From the IMG/VR virus record IMGVR_UViG_3300035670_000127, positions 17,364 through 81,363 of that record: a stretch of DNA of 64,000 bases; one strand, 5' to 3'. This stretch comes from a virus. Below are positions 1 through 9,140 of this stretch, in pieces; the stretch's first letter is position 1, and each line of letters opens with the position of its first letter. The notes under the pieces were generated by a model. The model worked only from the letters and a program-made list of their open reading frames with translations, was not told the origin of the DNA and did not search any database. The translations under genes and the position numbers were made by a program.

Positions 1-3000
1 CACCTACCACTGCAATAGCTGAATCCTGGACTACTGTGAATTGACTATAAAGAAACGAACCTATCTGCCAACCGACGAAAAATGCCGCTAGGCCACCTGC
101 GGCTGTGGATACAGCTGTGAATGCACCTCCTAGTGAGACGAGACCCATAGAGATTGCAGTGAATGCACCCATTCCTACAACCTCCAAATTTTCCATAGCT
201 AAAGCAAATCCATCTGTTAGAGGTTGCAGTAAGCCAAAAGAGGCTAACATCTCCTCAAAATCTCGTTTAAACTTCTCCTTGATTTTGCTTAAATCAAATG
301 CCGACTCTAGGTTAGCTTGGGTTTGTTGCGTTTGTGCGCTATTGTCAGGTAACATCCCCATTTCTGAAGCGGAGGCATCCTGACTTGAAAACATAGTGAG
401 ACCCACAGTGCCAGCCACCGCGGCTGTCATTATTGCGGACTTCTTGCCTAACATCCCACTTAATCTTGAACCCGTGGTCGCGGCGGCAACTTCCCCTTGA
501 GTGGTGAACCGTGCCCAGAAATTGGCAGTGTATGCAGAGGCGGCAGTGAACGCACGTCCTATGAAACCACTGACTGGGGCAATAGCAGGGGCGGCTAAAC
601 CTCTAAACCGTGCCCAGAAATTGACAGTCGATGCCGATGCAACCGTTAGACTTCGGTTAAGTAACCCAGTCGTCGTCGCTATTGCCGCAGTCCCCATGGT
701 TTTGAAACTCGCCCAAGTGTTTATCATTAGGCCGCTTCCGGCAACCCACATTCTATTCAATAATCCCACACCACCTGACGTAGCCGTCTTTAATTTGGTT
801 ACGAATGAGGAGAATAGGATTGTAGAATGGGCACTTCCTGCAATCCACATTCTTTGAATAAAACCAGTTGCTGAAGTGGTTGCTAACGCCGCTTGTTGAC
901 GGAATCGTGTCCATAGACTTTGGATATTAGGTGACAATCTTTGATAAGAGGCGGATAGATAGGTCGAGGTGGTTGTTATCGTTGCCAACGCTTTGGTTTT
1001 AAACCCCTGCCATAGAATCGAACCACCTACAGTTCCCACTACAAACATGCGTTGCAAAACCATTCCCGTGCTACGTGCGGCAACAGTGGCAGACTGGGTA
1101 AAGGACGCCCACAAAACAGGAATGCGGGTCATAGACGCATTCCAAAGGTTTAGCATAAACGGCTTAAACCCGGCGATTGCGGCTGTCCCCATGGCTTTGA
1201 ATTTTAGCCATGCGGTATTCCATAAATTGACAAACGTTGCACCCATAACAGTCATACTGCGTTGCAACATCTGTCCAACCCCTGCTAACGCCGCTTTTGC
1301 GCTGAGTTTAAAACTCTCCCAAAAACGAATTGGATAGGCACTCGCCACGACCCACATTCGTTGCATATAACCTTGCATTGCAACCACGGCACTGCTATTT
1401 TTGAATGCAGTCCAAACACGATTCATCTGTGTGGTCGCGAAGGTGCTAATTGCGGTCCATGCCCGTCGCCAAATTGAAACAGTTTCATCTGCCGAACGGC
1501 GGCCACCGCTTCTTTGTGGAGGCGGTGGCGGTGGTACCGGAGCTTGTTGCTGACTCTGTTGACCCATTGGCAACCCCTGCATCCCACCTCCTTTATTTTT
1601 GGTCATTGCTTTTTTAATAGAGGAGGTAATCGCAGAGGAGATTCCGTAACTTAATGCACCAGCAAAAACGGCCGCTAACGCCACAGCCGCTGGTTTTCCT
1701 AAGTCCTCTACTTTCTGAAGTGCCCATTCCAAACCACTGGTGATACCACCTCCTATGGATTGGCCAAAATCACCAAATAGAGATACCAAACCACGGGTGA
1801 TTAAATCACCAAGCGCACGGCCAATTTCACTGATGCCGTTTTGTTTTATGGTCTCAATAAACGCCTTAACCTCGTCCTTATAATTAGCTAATGCACCCAG
1901 TGCCGTTGGAATAAAACTTAATACCAGGGTCAAGGGATTCGTGGCCTTTAACAACAATGGAACTAACGTCATAAAAACAGGGACGAAAGCCGCTATACCT
2001 GCTATACTTGCAATAGCAATTTTTGACATGCTATCAAGGTCTTTCCACCATTTTATAATTCCGCTGATAGCATCTCCTATTTCAGTTTTAAAAGCCCAAA
2101 CCGCCTGGATTCCATTGTACAAAAGACCCCATGAGAATTTACCGCCCGCAATCAATGCTATGTTAATCAATTCGTTCCCTAGCGATTTGATTAACTTCAA
2201 TTGGTCTTTTGAGAAAATAGGGTCTTGTTCCATCACCAATTCTTGACTGGCTTTAGCAATCCCTTTCACCCCATTCTCTGCACCTACGGCATCTTCTTTT
2301 ATTAACCCAAAGGACTGCCCTAACGCAATGAAGGCACTGGCATTTATCGCCGTCGCTTTGATGACAGTGTCGGCTGTCATCTGCATAGAAATTCCTAAGC
2401 TCTCTATCTTTTTAGTGGTGAAGCTAATCGCAACCGGAATAGACTCCTTGAAGTAATTTATCACCACACTGAGCTTATCATGCACCATGAATGCAATCTG
2501 AGAGAAAATACCACCGATTACATCACTTACTTTATTAAAAGCGAAGCCGATTTTTTGGGCAATAGACATCCCTTGGGTCGCCTCTTGAAACCCAATGAAT
2601 ATTGACTTTACCTTGGTTTGCAATGCATTGATTCGTTCTAGGAAGGGGGCTATGATTGCGGCGTTAAACGATTTAGAAATAGTCGCCCAGTATAACGCTG
2701 TTACCTCCGCTGTCTCGTCCCAAAAATTACGCACTGCATAAGAAATTTTTGGCCATATACTTGCGAACTTAGATAAAACCGGGATGACCCGTGCTAAGTA
2801 TATTTCAGTGATAATTGCACCCACCGTAGTGAGGGATGCGAGTATTGACTGAGCTGATAAAATAACGAGATTACGAATGGATAAGAATGCCGTTGCAATC
2901 GCAACACGGGTTAGTTGAATAGCCGTTGCTAATCTTTGACTGTGAATCACCATGTTTGCTATCGCAATGATATACCCTTCCGCAAAAACTGACAGTGTGA

Positions 3001-5323
3001 CACCGGATAAACCAATTAGGAGACCTGAGATAACTACCTTTTGAGTGGTATCAAGTTGATTGAAAAAGTTTATGGCCGTGTCACTCCAAATCTTAATTTC
3101 ATTTAGGGAACGGTTTAGATTTTCTGTTACTGACACCTCTGCAAAAGTAGGGTGCCAATACTCACTCACTGATGCAAATAAGTCACGTACTACATTATTA
3201 AATTCTCTCCCCTGACTCCTTATCCCGGCAAGCATTGTTTCAATTAATGCCTCTCCACTTTCGTATAGAGTAGAAAACGGCCCCTCCTTTGCATTGGAAT
3301 GGGGAAAGAGATTTGCCACATAATTGAATATACTTAACACCGAGTCATAAATGTCTTTACCGGCTTGTGCAATCCCAGAGGCAAAAGTTGTCACCAGAGC
3401 GCGACCAGCGGAACTCATATCTATCATCATCAATGTGGATAGATTTTGTTCAATTTGGTCAAGAAAACTGAAATTCATTGCCAGGCTAAACTGCGCGGCA
3501 AGGTAGGCTACGCTTTGAATAAGAGAGTTTATTGAACTTACAGCTAAAAAGATAACGGGCGTGAATAGCTTTATTCCTTCAACTAGCGGCACGATTCCAA
3601 TGCTAACTACTTTTCCTAAAACAGTCCCCAATGCGTAGGCCGTTGCCCCAAATACCATGAGAGGCTCTGTCTCTCCAAATAATTTACTTAATTCATTTGA
3701 CAGTGGGGCGAAGGCTTCACTTAAAATTTTTATTGAAGGTGCAAGGGCATCAAACAAACCTTCAAATGCGAGTTGAATGGGTTCAATACCGGCTAAGAAT
3801 CCGTCTTTAAATGCAGTAATGACGGGGACGACTGACTGAATAACATCGACTATAGCTTGGATACTGGCAGTGCCTAATCGCACGATAGGGCGAAGAATAG
3901 GGACGACTATATCGAAAATGGATAATGCCATTTCCTCCATATTGCCAGTCAATTGATTCCAGTCTCCTTTGAGGTTGTCTAACATCTTTTTAGAGGCTCG
4001 GTCTGCAAACCCTGTGCTATCAGTCACGGTGGTTCTGAACTCCTTAAATTCTGTCGTCATAACCTTAACTGCTTTACCGCCTTGAATCACAGTTTTTTCA
4101 AATTCCTTTGACTTCTTAGCCAACTCCAACATAGCAGGCGTTGCTTCGACCCCAAATAGGGTTTTGAAGGTATCTAATTTGTCAGCATCCGTCATCTTTT
4201 CGGTGACTTTATTCAAATCTGCCATGATGTCGGCAAAATCACGAATTTTACCTTTACTGTCAGAAACCTTTAACCCTAAGCCACCTATAGTCTCCGCGGC
4301 TTTATCGGTCGGCCCAGCTAACCTTAACATGGCCATTCGTAAAGCTGTGCCACCTGTGGTGTCGCCAATAGCAACGTTAGCTAACATACTGGTTGCCGCA
4401 GTGAGGGTTTGAATGGATTGGTTAGCCGCGGCAAAAACGGGGGCACTGTATTTCATACTCTCCCCTAACTCACCCACACCCACATTACTTGCATTTGCCG
4501 CTTTAGCAAATAAGTCGGCAACCATAGTTGATTCTTTTGTTTCCAACCCAAATGCACGTAGCATTTTTGCCGCAATCTCACTTGACGTTGCCAAGTCCTC
4601 ACCGGATGCCGAGGCTAAGTTCAATACGCCCGGCAAAGCTGACATGGTTTCATTAACTGTAAATCCTGCCCGTGCTAAATTAAGTCCGGCATCTCCCACC
4701 TGCGTCGCACTGAAAACAGATGCCTTGGCTAGGTCGCGCATCCCCCCCCCTAGCATACTCAATTGCTGGTCGGTTGCGTCTGATACAGCCGCTATAGTGG
4801 ACATCCTAGATTCAAATTCAGAACCAATGACAACGACCTTTTTAAAAGGTTCTGCCATTTGGCTAACTGAATCGATAATATTTTTTATGCTAAAGGCGAA
4901 TTGGCCTATGGAATTAATAGAGTCCTTAAAACTCTCCTTAACCCCATTCGAAAAATCTTTGATTTTAGAATTTAAAGAAGTGAGAGGTTTTAAAGAATCA
5001 GTGGCAGAATCTTTAATGGCAGTAAAGCCACCTGCCACCTCTTTCAATTGCTTATTGACATCGGCCATTTTCTCCTTAGTTCCCGTAAGCAACCCGGACT
5101 GTTTCTTAATTTCTTCAGATGACTGTCTATTGGCATTAGCCACTTCTTTAGCATTAGCCACAGCCGCGTTAGAGGAGGCCGCGGCGATTTTCGCCATCTC
5201 CTTTAAATAGCCTGCTATTTCTTTTAAAGAATCGAGTAATTCGTTATTTGCTTTTGATACGTTGCCAGTGTCGGCCTGAAACTTAACACTGACTACCATT
5301 GTGCTATTGCTTGCCGTGCTCAT
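1..5323 (-). CDS. Tail tape measure protein (partial, runs off left edge)
   Basis: The minus strand reads open without a stop from an ATG at 5321-5323 to base 1, giving more than 1,770 residues; the C-terminus lies outside the window. The N-terminus is a coiled, polar segment. Residues of roughly 150-400 match the TP901/PhageMin tail tape measure core: an FESRMSTIAAVSDA-type start, repeated ALA/GLA helices, and a GGTALRMAMLRLAG stretch. Hydrophobic helices follow, then a W-x-x-F repeat array and another hydrophobic stretch near the window edge. Tape measure proteins set tail length and help eject DNA. The weak AGGTG Shine-Dalgarno lies 6 nt before the ATG. A run of nine C at 4742-4750 does not break the frame. 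The long plus-strand open frames across this gene are antisense shadows. Confidence 0.95.
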   Translation of the reverse strand, partial: MSTASNSTMVVSVKFQADTGNVSKANNELLDSLKEIAGYLKEMAKIAAASSNAAVANAKEVANANRQSSEEIKKQSGLLTGTKEKMADVNKQLKEVAGGFTAIKDSATDSLKPLTSLNSKIKDFSNGVKESFKDSINSIGQFAFSIKNIIDSVSQMAEPFKKVVVIGSEFESRMSTIAAVSDATDQQLSMLGGGMRDLAKASVFSATQVGDAGLNLARAGFTVNETMSALPGVLNLASASGEDLATSSEIAAKMLRAFGLETKESTMVADLFAKAANASNVGVGELGESMKYSAPVFAAANQSIQTLTAATSMLANVAIGDTTGGTALRMAMLRLAGPTDKAAETIGGLGLKVSDSKGKIRDFADIMADLNKVTEKMTDADKLDTFKTLFGVEATPAMLELAKKSKEFEKTVIQGGKAVKVMTTEFKEFRTTVTDSTGFADRASKKMLDNLKGDWNQLTGNMEEMALSIFDIVVPILRPIVRLGTASIQAIVDVIQSVVPVITAFKDGFLAGIEPIQLAFEGLFDALAPSIKILSEAFAPLSNELSKLFGETEPLMVFGATAYALGTVLGKVVSIGIVPLVEGIKLFTPVIFLAVSSINSLIQSVAYLAAQFSLAMNFSFLDQIEQNLSTLMMIDMSSAGRALVTTFASGIAQAGKDIYDSVLSIFNYVANLFPHSNAKEGPFSTLYESGEALIETMLAGIRSQGREFNNVVRDLFASVSEYWHPTFAEVSVTENLNRSLNEIKIWSDTAINFFNQLDTTQKVVISGLLIGLSGVTLSVFAEGYIIAIANMVIHSQRLATAIQLTRVAIATAFLSIRNLVILSAQSILASLTTVGAIITEIYLARVIPVLSKFASIWPKISYAVRNFWDETAEVTALYWATISKSFNAAIIAPFLERINALQTKVKSIFIGFQEATQGMSIAQKIGFAFNKVSDVIGGIFSQIAFMVHDKLSVVINYFKESIPVAISFTTKKIESLGISMQMTADTVIKATAINASAFIALGQSFGLIKEDAVGAENGVKGIAKASQELVMEQDPIFSKDQLKLIKSLGNELINIALIAGGKFSWGLLYNGIQAVWAFKTEIGDAISGIIKWWKDLDSMSKIAIASIAGIAAFVPVFMTLVPLLLKATNPLTLVLSFIPTALGALANYKDEVKAFIETIKQNGISEIGRALGDLITRGLVSLFGDFGQSIGGGITSGLEWALQKVEDLGKPAAVALAAVFAGALSYGISSAITSSIKKAMTKNKGGGMQGLPMGQQSQQQAPVPPPPPPQRSGGRRSADETVSIWRRAWTAISTFATTQMNRVWTAFKNSSAVVAMQGYMQRMWVVASAYPIRFWESFKLSAKAALAGVGQMLQRSMTVMGATFVNLWNTAWLKFKAMGTAAIAGFKPFMLNLWNASMTRIPVLWASFTQSATVAARSTGMVLQRMFVVGTVGGSILWQGFKTKALATITTTSTYLSASYQRLSPNIQSLWTRFRQQAALATTSATGFIQRMWIAGSAHSTILFSSFVTKLKTATSGGVGLLNRMWVAGSGLMINTWASFKTMGTAAIATTTGLLNRSLTVASASTVNFWARFRGLAAPAIAPVSGFIGRAFTAASAYTANFWARFTTQGEVAAATTGSRLSGMLGKKSAIMTAAVAGTVGLTMFSSQDASASEMGMLPDNSAQTQQTQANLESAFDLSKIKEKFKRDFEEMLASFGLLQPLTDGFALAMENLEVVGMGAFTAISMGLVSLGGAFTAVSTAAGGLAAFFVGWQIGSFLYSQFTVVQDSAIAVVG
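488..1480 (-). repeat. 33-residue W-x-x-F repeats in the tape measure gene
   Basis: About ten degenerate units with W (once F) at position 1 and F at position 4 lie in the tape measure protein. Repeat-start codons fall near 1418, 1319, 1208, 1109, 1010, 911, 812, 713, 614 and 515, so spacing is 99 bp (33 residues) with one 37-residue step. A further aromatic often sits at position 23. Since 33 is 3 x 11, this fits the 11-residue Trp/Phe periodicity known in siphovirus tape measures. Confidence 0.85.
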
Positions 5324-5447
5324 AGGTTCACCTGTCTTAGGGTTGCGTTTTAAATGATGTCCTTACTCTATAATTGTAATGTGCATTAATCACAAGAAAG
5401 AGGCTTTGACAAGATAAGTTTTAGGGTGAAAAAACTAACCTATTTTT

Positions 5448-5476
5448 TTGACAATAAACTAAGGCTTTGCTAGTAT
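5448..5476 (+). promoter_or_regulatory. Sigma70-type promoter for the 5.55 kb genes
   Basis: TTGACA (5448-5453), a 17-bp spacer and TAGTAT (5471-5476) lie in the divergent gap between the tape measure start and the gene at 5551. The rest of the 5324-5550 gap is AT-rich with no other clear signal. Confidence 0.65.
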
Positions 5477-5550
5477 TATAGACTATATACTACTCCCTTT
5501 TTAAGGTGATTAGTAACCACTAACTTTGCACTTAACAAGAGGTACGCAAA

Positions 5551-5793
5551 ATGACACAAAACGAAAATACGGTGGGCTTACGCCTGACAGGTAAAACCGA
5601 CCCTTTGATAAGGGAGGCAATGAGACAATTGAATGCGACTGGACTCAGTATAGACTGGGACGATAAACCGCAACGAGAGAGTCATTACAGCTATATCGTT
5701 GGCCGACTGGCTTTGGATGGTGACTTCGGTAACGAGTCGCCACTACCCACTTATCAATTAAGACCTGAAATATTTCACGGGGCGAGGGTATAG
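5551..5793 (+). CDS. Small hypothetical protein (80 aa)
   Basis: I do not recognise this protein. It begins MTQNENTVGLRLTGKTD, preceded by AAGAGGTACGCAAA, a good ribosome-binding site. The middle (IREAMRQLNATGLSIDWDD) looks helical, and there are no Cys or membrane segments. It is first in a two-gene unit behind a consensus-like promoter and 4 bp ahead of the next small gene. The size and position suggest an early phage regulator or accessory protein, but nothing proves this. Confidence 0.6.
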   Translation: MTQNENTVGLRLTGKTDPLIREAMRQLNATGLSIDWDDKPQRESHYSYIVGRLALDGDFGNESPLPTYQLRPEIFHGARV

Positions 5794-5797
5794 GGTT

Positions 5798-5986
5798 ATG
5801 GAATTGGGTAAATCGAATTCAGCTCCTGTCGGCAGTTTAAGCGCTTTGGAACTTGAGATAGAGGGGTTAGAGGCGTTAGCACGTCGCCTTGCTAATTTGG
5901 AGTTGCTTATCAAGTCTCAATTAGACTTCCTGACAGACGCGACGTCGCGCTTTTTGGAGGTGGAGAGGCAACGCGGTGAGAGGTAA
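5798..5986 (+). CDS. Small coiled-coil-like protein (62 aa)
   Basis: This is a short, acidic, leucine-rich protein. Its centre (LEIEGLEALARRLANLELLIKSQ, residues about 18-42) has heptad-like hydrophobics consistent with a coiled coil. It follows the 80-aa gene by 4 bp, so the two are probably co-translated, and a GC-rich hairpin lies just after its stop. The function is unknown. Confidence 0.55.
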   Translation: MELGKSNSAPVGSLSALELEIEGLEALARRLANLELLIKSQLDFLTDATSRFLEVERQRGER

Positions 5987-5990
5987 AAAG

Positions 5991-6029
5991 ACGCGGGCAG
6001 TAAAGAGGATTTAAGAAATCTGCCCGCGT
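5991..6029. terminator. GC-rich hairpin after small-gene pair
   Basis: ACGCGGGCAG (5991-6000) pairs perfectly with CTGCCCGCGT (6020-6029). The T-tract is on the minus-strand side, so plus-strand termination would be weak. It separates the small-gene pair from the IscB block. Confidence 0.5.
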
Positions 6030-6156
6030 TATACAATATCAAAATGATGTTCACGAGGTGTACGTTGGCAATATGGGGTTGCAGTGCATAAATATCAATC
6101 CATATCTAGTTTAAATCTAGTTACTGAATTTATTTTAACTTTTTTTCAAAAAAGAC

Positions 6157-6185
6157 TTGCATTTGTTTTTAGGAGGTGCTAGCAT
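6157..6185 (+). promoter_or_regulatory. Candidate promoter of the iscB-like gene
   Basis: TTGCAT (6157-6162), a 17-bp spacer and TAGCAT (6180-6185) lie 51 bp ahead of the iscB-like start. The gap 5987-6236 could also hold an omega-RNA, which in this family is encoded upstream, but I cannot recognise a conserved scaffold. Confidence 0.45.
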
Positions 6186-6236
6186 AAACCACAGCATAAC
6201 ATTGGCGAGGAGACCATTACCTTTTTTATAAAGTGT

Positions 6237-7642
6237 ATGAATCAAGAAACATTAGTATTTACCACCTCTCCTAAAAAAGAGGTTAAAGTTAATCGGCCGG
6301 CCGTGTATGAAGCGGGGCCGATAGGTGGAGTATTTCTACTTAACCATGATAAGTCACCATTGATACCAGTCACCAATGACAGGGCGCGGTGGCTGTTAGA
6401 TAACAAACAGGCCGCTGTTTATCGGCGCTATCCATTTACTCTCATACTGAATAAGAGTCACCAATCCCTTGAACAAGCGTACCCAATCGAGTTCAAAGTT
6501 GACCCAGGTAGCAAAACAACTGGATTGGCTTTGGTTGCCTACATCGATGGAAAATATACCGTCATTTGGGCGGCGAATCTAAGGCATAGAGGTGATATTA
6601 AAAGTGGACTGGAATCCCGTCTGTCAATTCGACGTGGGAGACGCAACCGACATACTCGTTATCGCCCGGCGCGGTTTATGAATAGGGTAGGTTCTAAAAA
6701 GGAGGGTTGGTTAGCACTGTCATTGTTATCAAGGGTGCGTAACGTAGCCAACTGGTTAACGAAGCTAAGAAAGTACGTCCCCATCACTAGCGTCGCAGTG
6801 GAATCTGTGCGATTCGATATGCAAAAACTACGCAACCCAGAGATTAACGGGGTTGGCTATCAACAAGGCGAGTTAATGGGGTACGAGGTACGAGAGTATC
6901 TACTTGAAAAGTTTAATCGCAAGTGTGCTTATTGTGGAAAGGATGGCGTCAAAGAGAAGGGCGTCAAATTACAGATAGAACACGTCACCCCAAGGTCAAG
7001 AGGAGGCGCAGACTCAGTTTCCAACCTCGTCATTGCGTGTCAAAAATGCAATCAGAAAAAGGGGTCGCAGTCCATTGAGGAGTTTTTAGCAAGCCGCACC
7101 GACGACCTTAAAAAAAAATCAAGACCCAGTTAAAGACACCTTTGAAAGACGCGGCGGCGGTAAATGCAACCCGTTATAAAATTTTAGAGGTGTTGAAACA
7201 AAGCGGCCTACCAGTGACAGACTGGACTGGGGTGCGGACGAAAATGAATCGCATTAAACAAGGCTACCCTAAAGACCATTGGATTGATGCCGTTTGTGTG
7301 GGTGAGACTGGGGAGGCTGTTAGCATCCCTGATTCTTTAAAACCATTGCAAATCAAGGCAATGGGGCGAGGCAATCGTTTAATGCAAAGCCATGATGCTT
7401 ACGGGTTTCCTAATAAGAAACCTAATAACAAAGCCAAGCGAGTGCATGGGATACAGACGGGGATATAGTGGAAGTGGAAGGGGTAACCGGACGAGTATCT
7501 GCTATTTCAGTCAACTCGCACTCTGTCAGCATCCCAGTCGATGGTAAACGTAAATCCTTCTCTCTTAGAAAAAGAGAGGCTAAAATTATACAACGGACTG
7601 ATGGGTATAAGTACGATAGAATTAAGCAAGTGCCCTTTTTGT
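6237..7642 (+). pseudogene. iscB: IscB-like RuvC/HNH nuclease, split by two -1 frameshifts
   Basis: IscB proteins are omega-RNA-guided DNA nucleases carried by IS200/IS605-type elements. The first frame holds the VFLL...RYPFT domain, RuvC-I (FKVDPGSKTTGLAL), the arginine-rich bridge (RRGRR), RuvC-II (SVAVESVRFD) and the HNH domain (CAYCGKDG...IEHVTPRSRGG...CQKCN). It stops early after a run of nine A (7110-7118). The family continues in the -1 frame (PLKDAAAVNATR, then RuvC-III HWIDAVCVG) to a stop at 7466-7468. A second -1 shift at GGGG (7459-7462) restores the usual C-terminus (DIVEV...IIQRTDGYKY) to 7642. All catalytic residues survive, but in three frames. A 29-residue N-terminal extension precedes the usual start. 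Confidence 0.85.
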
Positions 7643-7840
7643 AAAGAGGGCGTAATGACGAGGCGTGTTATATAGGGAACGCATACCTATAAAGGTCGCA
7701 GTATCACGGTGGATCAACCGGGTGAGTTTTGCAACCTTTGTGAAGAGGGTATTCTAAATGGTGATGATTTAAAATCCACCTCTGAAATTATTGTGGAGTT
7801 TCAGAGGGTAGTGGACGAGGGTAAAGCAACTTTAACTTGA
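7601..7840 (+). pseudogene. YgiT/MqsA-type zinc-finger antitoxin remnant
   Basis: The frame from ATG 7601 overlaps the end of the iscB-like gene. It reads a CPFCKEGVMTRR start, then an in-frame TAG at 7673-7675, then THTYKGRS...GEFCNLCEEGILNGDD to a TGA at 7838-7840. The two CxxC pairs and their spacing match the zinc-binding domain of MqsA/YgiT-type antitoxins of type II toxin-antitoxin systems. There is no HTH domain and I see no toxin gene beside it. With the nonsense codon it should not make full product. TAG is a normal stop elsewhere in the window, so readthrough is unlikely. Confidence 0.7.
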
Positions 7841-7891
7841 GTTAAGGAGGTGTAGTAATCAGCTAGTTATTGTCTATTTTTTAACCCAGTG

Positions 7892-7927
7892 CGGACGCCA
7901 TATTTAACTGCCCATGGCGTCCGTTTT
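7892..7927 (+). terminator. Intrinsic terminator after the IscB/YgiT block
   Basis: CGGACGCCAT (7892-7901) pairs with ATGGCGTCCG (7914-7923), followed by TTTT. Confidence 0.8.
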
Positions 7928-7946
7928 ATAGGTTAAGAAGTGCGTC

Positions 7947-7974
7947 CCTCAATTAGGATTCATGCGGGTTGAGG
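7947..7974 (+). repeat. Leader hairpin, copy 1
   Basis: CCTCAA (7947-7952) pairs with TTGAGG (7969-7974). The surrounding words (GGTTAAGAAGT, ATGCGGGTTGAGGAGGTG) recur ahead of the next gene at 8650-8700. It lies about 50 bp upstream of the HAD gene. Confidence 0.5.
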
Positions 7975-8026
7975 AGGTGGGAAGGAGGAGGGTTTGAGGG
8001 TTAAGAAGAATGAAAGGTAAGAAATT

Positions 8027-8647
8027 ATGAATGTAAAAAACTATGCAAGAATACTCTACTTTGGAAAGTATATATCTGTATTTTGCGATAGAGAGTGTCC
8101 ACCAGACGACCATACATTTGAAGGGCGAGATGGGCGACCTGAAACTCCAGACTCATTCCCGAACAAATGGTGTGTGAGACGGTGTGGGAAATGCGTTCTT
8201 TGCTATTTACATATCTTTGATGCGGATGGTACGTTACGCCGTGCGAAGTCAAATTCGTTTGCGCCGTCCAGTCCGGATGATTGGGAGCTTTTACCGGGGG
8301 TCAGGAAATGGTTTATAGATAATAAACCATTATGGGGGATTGCAAGCAATCAAGGAGGTGTTGCTTTTGGAAAGGTGAAGAGTGAATACGCTTATGAAGC
8401 ACTGCAAAGAACAGCAGCTTCATTAGGAGGGTTACCAAATGAGGCTATTCGTATGGAAACTTCCTTTGATAAAAGGAATCCACGACGCAAACCAAATCCA
8501 TGGATGTTGGTAGAGTTAATAGAACACTACAATATATCGTCCGAGAGGACATTGATGGTTGGTGATATGGAAAGTGATAAACAGGCGGCGGAAGCTGCTG
8601 GTTGTCATTACATTCATCCAAGAGATTTGTTTGGATGGGAAAATTGA
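8027..8647 (+). CDS. HAD-superfamily phosphatase (HisB/GmhB/PNKP-like)
   Basis: This 206-residue protein has the HAD motifs in order: DADGTL (motif I, near residue 65), SNQGG (motif II), KPNPWM (lysine of motif III) and VGDMESD (motif IV). The SNQ and KPNP forms resemble the histidinol-/heptose-bisphosphatase and polynucleotide 3'-phosphatase branch. The N-terminal 60 residues are Cys-rich (about six Cys between residues 19 and 64), possibly binding zinc, and are not part of the usual fold. DNA-end repair or nucleotide dephosphorylation are both possible, and I cannot pick the substrate. A weak GGTAAG ribosome-binding site precedes the ATG. Confidence 0.8.
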   Translation: MNVKNYARILYFGKYISVFCDRECPPDDHTFEGRDGRPETPDSFPNKWCVRRCGKCVLCYLHIFDADGTLRRAKSNSFAPSSPDDWELLPGVRKWFIDNKPLWGIASNQGGVAFGKVKSEYAYEALQRTAASLGGLPNEAIRMETSFDKRNPRRKPNPWMLVELIEHYNISSERTLMVGDMESDKQAAEAAGCHYIHPRDLFGWEN

Positions 8648-8659
8648 AAGTTAAGAAGT

Positions 8660-8696
8660 ACCTCCTCAAGCCTCTATTTATGCGGGTTGAGGAGGT
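8660..8696 (+). repeat. Leader hairpin, copy 2
   Basis: ACCTCCTCAA (8660-8669) pairs perfectly with TTGAGGAGGT (8687-8696), between the HAD gene and the next one. Flanking bases match copy 1 at about 7930-7980. The stem contains a GGAGG Shine-Dalgarno-like word that would be sequestered. Confidence 0.55.
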
Positions 8697-8736
8697 GAGA
8701 AGGGAGTTAATCTAAGCGTTATTTCAAAGGTGACAC

Positions 8737-9117
8737 ATGAATTTAAAATCGGAAAGAAAGAGGGTGAAAAAGTTAGATTTTCAAATAAATGAAAGAAGAA
8801 TGTTGGATGCTTACGAATTACATTTTAAATCATCTGGTTCTGACATATTCCTGTTTGATACACCTAGTAAAGAACTTGCATTCGCCGCTGAACTTATTGC
8901 AAACACCTATAGGGTTGGGGAAGGGAGGTATGAGGTCAGCGTAAATACTGACACAGACCGATACATAGTTTGCCCAAAGGAGTGGGTGAGTGAAGTCGAT
9001 GTGGTGGATGTTGATTCTCTTGAAAAAACGGGAACGGAAGCAATTCTGAAAGTTAAGGAGCACCTACCTAAAACGAAGATTAGAATTGATGAGAGAATGC
9101 GTATCATATTTTTTTAG
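8737..9117 (+). CDS. Hypothetical protein (126 aa)
   Basis: I do not recognise this protein. It is soluble and charged, with a Lys/Arg-rich start (ESERKRVKK-like) and alternating strand-like segments (YELHFKSSGSDIFLFD, RYEVSVNTDTDRYIV). An AAAGGTGAC ribosome-binding site precedes the ATG. It sits between the HAD phosphatase and the PIF1-like helicase operon, so a role in DNA metabolism is possible but unproven. Confidence 0.6.
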   Translation: MNLKSERKRVKKLDFQINERRMLDAYELHFKSSGSDIFLFDTPSKELAFAAELIANTYRVGEGRYEVSVNTDTDRYIVCPKEWVSEVDVVDVDSLEKTGTEAILKVKEHLPKTKIRIDERMRIIFF

Positions 9118-9140
9118 ACTATCCGAAGAAGGAATTAATT

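Noticed and set aside
105-5210. Long plus-strand open frames over the left end
   Set aside because: They lie antisense to the tape measure gene, which reads continuously on the minus strand; their protein sequences look like complements of its repeats and helices.
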